From the NCBI GenBank assembly GCA_017412265.1, contig JAFPYK010000102.1, forward strand, positions 1-20,608: a DNA stretch of 20,608 nt, given 5' to 3'. This document shows positions 15,541 through 20,608 of this stretch, piece by piece (within the stretch, counting starts at the first letter, position 1; each line of letters opens with the position of its first letter). Under the pieces are notes generated by a model. It was not told where the DNA came from, ran no database searches, and saw only the letters and a program-made list of their open reading frames with translations. The position numbers were made by a program, and so were the translations under genes. Source of the stretch: Lachnospiraceae bacterium. GTDB lineage: Bacteria; Bacillota; Clostridia; Lachnospirales; Lachnospiraceae.

Positions 15541-16029
15541 TCAGTAGCCGAAACTTCCGGTCAGAGACTCATCATTCTCAATCCATTCCTTCACCGGCAC
15601 GACCCGGTACGCATCCTTCGTGTCCCGGATATAGACCGTCTCGATGCCCGCGTTGATCACCATGCGCTTGCACATCGAGCAGCAGCTGCCGTTCTCGACG
15701 TATCTTCCCGTAGGCACGTCCGTCCCGCACAGAAACAGCGAGCTTCCGAGCATCTTGTCCCTGGGCGCGCTGATAATCGCGTTCGCCTCCGCGTGCACAC
15801 TGCGGCACAGCTCATAACGCTCCCCGCGCGGGATCTTCAGGTCCGCCCGGATGCAGTGCCCCAGGTCGGTGCAGTTCTGCCTTCCTCTGGGCGCCCCCAC
15901 ATAGCCCGTAGAGATCACTTCGTCATTCTTCACGATCACGGCCCCATACCGTCTGCGGATGCAGGTGCCCCGCTGCGAGACCACCTCCGCGAGATCCAGA
16001 TAATAATTGATCTTATCGCGTCTTTCCAT
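15541..16029 (-). CDS. dCMP deaminase family protein (ComEB-type)
   Basis: This 162-residue zinc-dependent deaminase probably converts dCMP to dUMP for thymidylate synthesis. The zinc and catalytic motif is SVHAEANAII (77-86; His79, Glu81), with the second zinc motif CCSMC (116-120; Cys117 and Cys120). The usual PCxxC proline is replaced by Cys116. Conserved YGAVIVKND and GYVGAPRG segments, and Cys53, Cys59 and Cys75 in the region between them and the HAE motif, match ComEB-like proteins. The ATG at 16029 is supported by ggaggag seven bases upstream. A promoter lies just above it, and lgt follows 18 bases after, so the pair forms a likely operon. Confidence 0.93.
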   Translation of the reverse strand: MERRDKINYYLDLAEVVSQRGTCIRRRYGAVIVKNDEVISTGYVGAPRGRQNCTDLGHCIRADLKIPRGERYELCRSVHAEANAIISAPRDKMLGSSLFLCGTDVPTGRYVENGSCCSMCKRMVINAGIETVYIRDTKDAYRVVPVKEWIENDESLTGSFGY

Positions 16030-16064
16030 CTCAGAACTCCTCCAGGTGTTGTTCATAATCTAAT

Positions 16065-16093
16065 ATTTTACCCTAACTGTCCCCCGAAATCAA
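16065..16093 (-). promoter_or_regulatory. Promoter for the deaminase-lgt pair
   Basis: On the minus strand TTGATT (16093-16088) and TAAAAT (16070-16065) are spaced by exactly 17 bases. Transcription would start near 16058, about 29 bases before the ATG. Confidence 0.65.
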
Positions 16094-16106
16094 CCTCGCC
16101 GGGCAC

Positions 16107-16790
16107 TCACACCGTAAAGCTCTCCCCCGGAGCCCCGTAAGAGATCACGCGCGGCGCGTACTGCTCATAGGCTGGATCCGTCAGGAAACGCCCGATCGTC
16201 TCATACTTCTCCCACAGGTGCATCGGCACCACATGGTCGCAGTCCACATTCTTCAGGAAGCACTCCATCCCCCAGCCGTACCGGTCATCCAGCCTCGGAT
16301 CCAGCACCACAAATGCCAGGTCAAAATACTTCCCCTCCAGCTTGTTCATCTCCGCCAGGAAATTCGCCGTCATCTCCAGATACTCTTCCATCGTATCCTG
16401 GTCGCCCCAGGTCCACCAGTTCAGGTCCCCGGCATGGAAGATCTTCTTGCCCTCCACCTCCGCCAGGAACGCCACACCGGCATCCGTCGACCCGATCGTC
16501 CGCACCTCCAGGTCCGGTCCGCGCAGCGTCATATCCGGCCCGATCACCGTCACCGCCGGATGCGGCTCGATCTTGATATCATTTGAAAGGATATAATGAA
16601 TCTTCGGGAAGCGCGCCGGCCATTTCAGGATCTCCGGATTGAAATGATCGTGATGCGCATGGCTGACGAAGACCAGCACCCGCTTCTCAGGGTCAATCTC
16701 CGGCAGCTCTCCCTTCCAGTAGTCAAAAATCAGAACATAATTCTCCAGCTCCACCGCAAATCCGCTGTGTCCGAGATACGTAACCTTCAT
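16107..16790 (-). CDS. Metallo-beta-lactamase-fold hydrolase, function unknown
   Basis: This 227-residue cytoplasmic protein has the zinc motif SHAHHDHF (43-50; His44, His46, Asp48, His49), a third ligand region FHAGDLNWW (118-126; His119, Asp122) and His191 in PMHLWEKY. The architecture resembles the UlaG-like or YtkL-like branch of the MBL superfamily. The substrate cannot be read from the sequence. The ATG at 16790 follows a gaggg site five bases away; a longer frame to 16829 lacks one and crosses the predicted transcript start region. The gene has its own promoter, divergent from holA. Confidence 0.9.
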   Translation of the reverse strand: MKVTYLGHSGFAVELENYVLIFDYWKGELPEIDPEKRVLVFVSHAHHDHFNPEILKWPARFPKIHYILSNDIKIEPHPAVTVIGPDMTLRGPDLEVRTIGSTDAGVAFLAEVEGKKIFHAGDLNWWTWGDQDTMEEYLEMTANFLAEMNKLEGKYFDLAFVVLDPRLDDRYGWGMECFLKNVDCDHVVPMHLWEKYETIGRFLTDPAYEQYAPRVISYGAPGESFTV

Positions 16791-16839
16791 ACTGCCCTCA
16801 CATTCCGAAGCCCTCCGGGCTTCTCTCACAGATGTCTTT

Positions 16840-16867
16840 ATTATATCAAATGGTTGCGGGAGGGCAA
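16840..16867 (-). promoter_or_regulatory. Promoter for the MBL-fold gene
   Basis: On the minus strand a perfect TATAAT (16845-16840) stands 16 bases after TTGCCC (16867-16862). It overlaps the divergent holA promoter. Confidence 0.65.
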
Positions 16868-16882
16868 GTTCTTTAGTAAAAT
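16854..16882 (+). promoter_or_regulatory. holA promoter
   Basis: TTGCGG (16854-16859) and TAAAAT (16877-16882) are separated by 17 bases. The element overlaps the opposite-strand promoter at 16840-16867, so the two transcripts may compete for polymerase. Confidence 0.6.
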
Positions 16883-16944
16883 AGATGCAGACCGCAGCGC
16901 CGCAGACGCGCTGCGAGGACGATGCATGGAGAGGAGGAGCCGCC

Positions 16945-17931
16945 GTGAAAACCTTGCTGAATCACATCAAAAACCGCACGTTTGCACGTGTCTATCTGCT
17001 GACCGGAAGCGAGGACTATCTGCGCAATCAGTACAAGAACCGCTTGCGCGACGCGATGATCGATCCCTCCGACACCATGAACTACAGCCACTTTGAAGGC
17101 AAGAACATCGACCCCGCGGAAGTCATTTCCCTGGCCGAGACCCTGCCCTTCTTCTCCGAGCGCCGCGTGATCCTCATCGAGAATTCCGGCTGGTTTAAGT
17201 CCGGCGGCGATTTCGCGGACGCGCTCGACACCTTTCCCGCGGAGACCCATCTGATCTTCGTCGAGACCGAGGTCGATAAGAGGAACCGCCTCTACAAGGC
17301 CGTCAAGGATAGGGGCGTCGTCAGCGAGATGACCACCCAGGATGAGGATACCCTGATCCGCTGGATCGCCGGCCGCCTCCAGAAGAACGGCCTTCGCATC
17401 TCCCGGCAGTCCGCCGTCTACTTCCTCGAGCAGACCGGCACCGACATGGAGCGCATCCAGAACGAGCTCGAGAAGCTCATCTGCTACGCGATGGGCCGTC
17501 AGTCCGTCACCCCGAAGGACATCGACGCGATCTGCGTGCCGCAGGTCTCCGGGCGGATCTTCGATATGGTTGACGCGATCGCGGCCGGAGACGCCGACCG
17601 TGCGCTCGCCCTCTATCACGATCTTCTCATGCTCCGCGAGAGCCCAATGTCTATCCTCTACCTGATCACCCGGCAGTTTAACCTCATGCTGCAGGCCAAG
17701 GAGCTCTCCCGCGAGGGCCAGACACAGAAGGAGATCAGCTCGATGATGGGCGTCGCACCCTTCGTTTTGCGAAAGAGTCTGGCTGCCGCAGGAAAGTTTT
17801 CATTAAATCAGTTGAAAAATCGTCTGCTTTTGTGTATGATAACGGAGGAACAGATCAAGACCGGCCGCACGAGCGACCGTCTGGGAACCGAGCTGCTTCT
17901 CGTAGAGCTCTCCGGCTCCACTGTCCGTTAA
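16945..17931 (+). CDS. holA: DNA polymerase III subunit delta HolA
   Basis: HolA opens the sliding clamp within the clamp-loader complex. The 328-residue product begins MKTLLNHIKNRTFARVYLLTG in register with the family and has the typical VYLLTGSEDYL (16-26) start of the AAA+ fold, with no Walker A lysine, as is normal for delta. The middle FFSERRVILIEN segment and the C-terminal collar region with RTSDRLGTELLLVEL are characteristic. Translation starts at a GTG at 16945, six to eight bases after a strong gagaggaggag site; an upstream in-frame start at 16885 would sit at the transcription start. tRNA-Ser begins four bases after the stop. Confidence 0.94.
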   Translation: MKTLLNHIKNRTFARVYLLTGSEDYLRNQYKNRLRDAMIDPSDTMNYSHFEGKNIDPAEVISLAETLPFFSERRVILIENSGWFKSGGDFADALDTFPAETHLIFVETEVDKRNRLYKAVKDRGVVSEMTTQDEDTLIRWIAGRLQKNGLRISRQSAVYFLEQTGTDMERIQNELEKLICYAMGRQSVTPKDIDAICVPQVSGRIFDMVDAIAAGDADRALALYHDLLMLRESPMSILYLITRQFNLMLQAKELSREGQTQKEISSMMGVAPFVLRKSLAAAGKFSLNQLKNRLLLCMITEEQIKTGRTSDRLGTELLLVELSGSTVR

Positions 17932-17935
17932 TACT

Positions 17936-18023
17936 GGAGACGTACCCAAGAGGCTGAAGGGTTCGGATTCGAAATCCGATAGGTCGGGCAACCGGCGCGG
18001 GGGTTCAAATCCCTCCGTCTCCG
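17936..18023 (+). tRNA. tRNA-Ser (anticodon CGA)
   Basis: The acceptor arms ggagacg (17936-17942) and cgtctcc (18016-18022) pair perfectly, with G18023 as discriminator. The anticodon stem tcgga/tccga (17963-17967 and 17975-17979) holds the loop ttcgaaa, giving anticodon CGA at 17970-17972. The long variable arm (about 17981-18000) is typical of serine tRNAs, and the T arm contains ggttcaaat. CCA is not encoded. No promoter lies between holA and the tRNA, so it is probably processed from the holA transcript. Confidence 0.96.
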
Positions 18024-18034
18024 CTTTCAGAACA

Positions 18035-18068
18035 CCTCTCTTGTCTTTGCGGCAAGAGAGGTTTTTTA
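18035..18068 (+). terminator. Intrinsic terminator after holA and tRNA-Ser
   Basis: The arms cctctcttg (18035-18043) and caagagagg (18053-18061) form nine pairs around a 9-base loop and are followed directly by six T residues (18062-18067). Confidence 0.95.
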
Positions 18069-18097
18069 TTGTGCTCACGGGCCCCGTATGGTATGCT
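18069..18097 (+). promoter_or_regulatory. Possible promoter for the 146-residue protein gene
   Basis: TTGTGC (18069-18074) and TATGCT (18092-18097) are separated by exactly 17 bases, directly after the terminator. The match to consensus is moderate, and the leader would be about 70 bases. Confidence 0.45.
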
Positions 18098-18170
18098 CAT
18101 CTCGAAAGGCCGGGGCAGATCTCCGGCCGGGAGCAGCCCCGAAACCCCGGAATTCGAATGGAGAGAATAT

Positions 18171-18611
18171 ATGACAGACGATCAGAGATCCAGGATACGC
18201 GCTGCCCGCCGCAGCGACTGGAAGACCCTGCCCATGCCGGAGCAGAATGACACCTTCGTGCTTCACAGGGCTTTCAGCGAGGAAGAGATGAATGCGCTCC
18301 GCCTCGGCAACATCCCTCAGGCCATGGAGGATAAATGGTTCTGGTATATGGAGGATCACACCCTCTGGGCGCATCGCAGCTGGACCGGCTGCTGCATCTA
18401 CCGGATCGACTTTAAGGAAGACAACTGTCATCTCGTGACAGTCAACCGCGATCCGGAGCAGTACCGCTGCACCAGCGTCGAGGAAGACACCGAGTCACTG
18501 AACAATCTTCTCGATTGGTGGGCCGAGACCCCTTATGATCATTATCATGAATGGCTCTCGGAGACCGCCGATGCCCTGGAGAAGGCCGGCAAGGTCCCGC
18601 GCGACCGTTAG
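18171..18611 (+). CDS. Unrecognised 146-residue protein with an EDKWFWYMED...HRSWTG core
   Basis: I cannot name this protein with confidence. The striking part is MEDKWFWYMED (52-62) followed by HRSWTGCCIYRIDF (68-81). This combination of aromatic and HRSWTG residues recalls small uncharacterised proteins and domains that I have seen described with ADP-ribosylglycohydrolase or macro-domain proteins, but that link is only a recollection. The C-terminal part has a short helix region rich in Trp (LLDWWAETPYDHYHEWL, 113-129). No membrane segment or signal peptide is seen. The ATG at 18171 has ggagag five to six bases upstream. It is a single-gene unit between a promoter candidate and a clear terminator. 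Confidence 0.85.
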   Translation: MTDDQRSRIRAARRSDWKTLPMPEQNDTFVLHRAFSEEEMNALRLGNIPQAMEDKWFWYMEDHTLWAHRSWTGCCIYRIDFKEDNCHLVTVNRDPEQYRCTSVEEDTESLNNLLDWWAETPYDHYHEWLSETADALEKAGKVPRDR

Positions 18612-18655
18612 CCGGCAGAGCCGCCTCTCCTATGTGATCTGCCTGAATATGCGAA

Positions 18656-18685
18656 GTGCCCGGGTTCTCCCGGGCACCTTTTTTT
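18656..18685 (+). terminator. Intrinsic terminator of the 146-residue protein gene
   Basis: A nine-pair, very GC-rich stem (gtgcccggg at 18656-18664 with cccgggcac at 18669-18677) around a ttct loop is followed by seven T residues (18679-18685). Confidence 0.95.
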
Positions 18686-18712
18686 GCTTCTCTTCTTCTG
18701 ATTACACACCCC

Positions 18713-19309
18713 TCAGGCCGCGAGGGTCCGGATGCAGGCAAGAACCGCCCGCACCATCTCATCCAGGGAAAGCGAGGGCTGCCCGTCCTTCCCCATCGTA
18801 TCCAGATAAGGCACATGCACGAAGCCGCAGGGGATCTTCAGTCCCTCCTGGGCCCGCAGCCGCAGCACCTCATACATCAGGCAGTTGCACACGTACGTGC
18901 CGGCCGACTCCGAGAGCTTCGCCGGAACCCCTTCTGCCTTCACCGCTTCGATCATCGCCCGGTAAGGAAGCGCGGTAAAGTACGCCTCCCGCTCGCCCGG
19001 CCGGATCGCCTGGTCCTTCGGCCGGTATCCCGCCGCGTCCGGGATTCTGGCATCCATCACATTGACCGCGGTCCGCTCCGGCGTCACCGCTTCCCTGCCG
19101 CCGGCAAGCCCCAGGCAGATCACCGCGTCCGGGCGGATCCTCCGGATCTCCGAGACCGCTTCCTCGGGCCCCCGGACAAATTCCACCGGAAGCACCAGCT
19201 TCACGATCTCCGCCTGCCCTTCCCGCGCCGGGAGCGCATGCACGATCTCCTGTGTCGGATTGACCGCGTCTCCCCCAAAAGGCTCAAAGCCCGTCACCAG
19301 CACAACCAT
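18713..19309 (-). CDS. pcp: Pyrrolidone-carboxylate (pyroglutamyl) peptidase I
   Basis: Pcp removes N-terminal pyroglutamate from peptides in the cytoplasm and is a family C15 cysteine peptidase. The 198-residue protein has GFEPFGG (7-13) and a catalytic triad, Glu78 (in GREAVTPERTAVN), Cys141 (in AGTYVCNCLMY) and His165 (in GFVHVPY). The spacing equals that of the Bacillus enzyme (Glu81, Cys144, His168) shifted by three residues. The ATG at 19309 is preceded by gaggagg. It converges with the 146-residue gene and follows comEC on the same strand with a promoter candidate between. Confidence 0.95.
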   Translation of the reverse strand: MVVLVTGFEPFGGDAVNPTQEIVHALPAREGQAEIVKLVLPVEFVRGPEEAVSEIRRIRPDAVICLGLAGGREAVTPERTAVNVMDARIPDAAGYRPKDQAIRPGEREAYFTALPYRAMIEAVKAEGVPAKLSESAGTYVCNCLMYEVLRLRAQEGLKIPCGFVHVPYLDTMGKDGQPSLSLDEMVRAVLACIRTLAA

Positions 19310-19332
19310 ATCCTCTGCCTCCTCTCTTCTAC

Positions 19333-19361
19333 ATCATATCTCTTCTCATCCCCGCTGAAAA
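19333..19361 (-). promoter_or_regulatory. Possible pcp promoter
   Basis: On the minus strand TTTTCA (19361-19356) and TATGAT (19338-19333) are spaced by 17 bases, in the 73-base gap between comEC and pcp. Confidence 0.5.
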
Positions 19362-19382
19362 GACCATTTTCCGCGCCTAATC

Positions 19383-20608
19383 TCACCTCCCCGCAGGCTG
19401 CGCCCGGTAGCCACGGATCCGGTAGCACTCCCCGTCACTCTCCACGATCACCGCCCCGCATTCTGCCGTCACATACCACGGAATCCTCCGCTCCGCAAGC
19501 CTCTTCAGGAACTCCGGGTGCGGATGCCCGTACGAATTGTCGCGCCCGCAACTCACCACGCATACCTCCGGCTGACACCAGGCAAGCATCGGTGCGGTAT
19601 TGGAATAAGCAGAGCCGTGATGCATCGCCTTCAGGACCGTATATCCGCCCGGATAGGACAGCAGCTCGCTCTCCCGCTCGCCTCCCAGATCCCCGGTAAA
19701 TAACATGGAAAATGCCCCGTAGTGAAGCCCCAGAACGACCGAGGCGTTATTCGCGTTGTCTGTGCGCTGCCCGCGCACCGGCAGCAGGCATTCCAGCGCG
19801 CCTCTGCCGGCCTCCAGCCGCTCCCCGCTGCCGACCGTCATCCAACGCACCGACATCTCGGTCAGCTGCTCCTTCAGCTCTCTCAGGCCTTCCACCTCCT
19901 TCCCTTCCTCCGAGACCGCCGGAAGCACCACGCAGTCCACATGCAGCCAGCTCTCCTCCAGAAGCGCGAGAATTCCGTTCATGTGATCCGCGTCCCAGTG
20001 CGTGATCACTGCAAATGAGATGTGATCCACGCCCTCCGCCCGAAGCGCGGGCTTGATCACCCGGTCTCCCACCTCCTTCCGGTCCGAGCTCCCTCCGTCG
20101 ATCATGACGTTGACCTCATCCATCCGGATCAGGAATCCGTCCCCCTGCGATACGTCCATGCACACGATCCGAAGCCCCCGGTGCGGAGGCCGGACCAGGA
20201 TCATCAGGCAGGCGGCAAGGATCAGGAGCGCCCCCGCGGCCTCTCTCCTGCGCCTCCTCCGGCTGCGCGCCCGCATCTCGCCGGAAGCCCTCCGCAGGAT
20301 CACGACCGCAGCCCCCAGGAGCAGATAATACACCAGACACAGCAGGACGGGCGGCGTACCGCGCACCAGCAGATGCCCCGGAAGCCCGTCAGAAGCCCTG
20401 CAGGCCGCCTCATAGAGCCGGAATACAGCCCCGGCGCTCCCGCCTAAGAATGCGCCTCCTGCGGGCCATACAAAGGACAGCAGCAGGCAGGCCGCCAGCA
20501 CCGACATCAGCAGGCTCATGCACGGAAGCACGATGAGATTCAGAAGCACACTGTAAGGCGAGACCACCCCGTACTCCCTCAGCAGAACCGGCAGAAGCGC
20601 CAGGCTGA
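19383..20608 (-). CDS. comEC: ComEC/Rec2 DNA-uptake channel protein, C-terminal part (cut by the window edge)
   Basis: ComEC forms the inner-membrane channel through which single-stranded DNA enters during transformation. The frame is open to the right edge, so the N-terminus lies outside; about 408 residues are visible. The first part has competence-domain membrane segments, including the LLNLIVLP motif and a hydrophobic run near the Leu-rich VYYLLLGAAVVIL. A basic stretch (SRRRRRR) precedes one more membrane segment and the C-terminal metallo-beta-lactamase-like domain. That domain contains MDVSQGDGFLIR, MIDGG, the zinc-type motif THWDADHMNG, FTGDL and MHHGSAYSN. The stop is 73 bases before pcp. 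Confidence 0.93.
   Translation of the reverse strand, partial: SLALLPVLLREYGVVSPYSVLLNLIVLPCMSLLMSVLAACLLLSFVWPAGGAFLGGSAGAVFRLYEAACRASDGLPGHLLVRGTPPVLLCLVYYLLLGAAVVILRRASGEMRARSRRRRRREAAGALLILAACLMILVRPPHRGLRIVCMDVSQGDGFLIRMDEVNVMIDGGSSDRKEVGDRVIKPALRAEGVDHISFAVITHWDADHMNGILALLEESWLHVDCVVLPAVSEEGKEVEGLRELKEQLTEMSVRWMTVGSGERLEAGRGALECLLPVRGQRTDNANNASVVLGLHYGAFSMLFTGDLGGERESELLSYPGGYTVLKAMHHGSAYSNTAPMLAWCQPEVCVVSCGRDNSYGHPHPEFLKRLAERRIPWYVTAECGAVIVESDGECYRIRGYRAQPAGR

Noticed and set aside
16873..17619. Minus-strand frame of 248 codons opposite holA
   Set aside because: It reads as a plausible-looking protein but lies wholly opposite holA, and its start has no usable ribosome binding site.

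Overview
The window is a stretch of high-GC chromosome, probably from a member of the Clostridia and perhaps Lachnospiraceae. This is inferred from PyrK paired with class 1B PyrD, class 2 PyrF, an ancestral-type ribosomal protein S20 gene, strong GGAGG-type ribosome binding sites and sigma-A-like promoters. No phage, transposase, CRISPR array or defence island is visible. Most of the content is housekeeping.

Layout from left to right. Bases 1-393 carry no convincing gene. They hold a large imperfect palindrome centred near base 216, with a near-perfect 37-base hairpin at its heart, followed by a 59-base direct repeat. A minus-strand gene (394-1176) encodes an unrecognised protein that resembles a ParA/MinD-type ATPase without a Walker A lysine. 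From 1411 to 9432 runs one tightly packed minus-strand gene string, transcribed as lepA - hemW - unknown 130-aa gene - pyrC - pyrF - pyrK - pyrD - pyrE. It joins a translation factor, a heme chaperone and most of UMP synthesis; neither the carbamoyl-phosphate nor the aspartate transcarbamylase genes are here. A 372-base divergent region (9433-9804) separates lepA from rpsT. It holds a very good rpsT promoter and, on the lepA side, six successive inverted repeats.

rpsT ends in a strong terminator. Then come minus-strand genes for a YbhN/MprF-type flippase-domain protein with a long acidic tail, ProC (proline synthesis), MetF (methylene-THF reductase), a CaCA cation exchanger, Lgt (lipoprotein modification, also with an acidic repeat tail), a ComEB-type dCMP deaminase and a metallo-beta-lactamase-fold protein. 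The last of these diverges from holA (DNA polymerase III delta) through overlapping promoters. holA is followed after four bases by tRNA-Ser(CGA) and a shared terminator. A small unrecognised gene with its own promoter and terminator follows, then minus-strand pcp (pyroglutamyl peptidase) and comEC, which is cut by the right edge.

Functional themes are de novo pyrimidine synthesis, with dCMP deaminase nearby, translation (EF4, S20, tRNA-Ser), membrane and lipoprotein functions, and DNA uptake or replication (comEC, comEB, holA). I found no clear new multi-gene system. The most unusual signals are the palindromic repeat region at the left edge, the structured lepA leader, the two acidic tails on neighbouring membrane proteins, and three proteins I could not assign.
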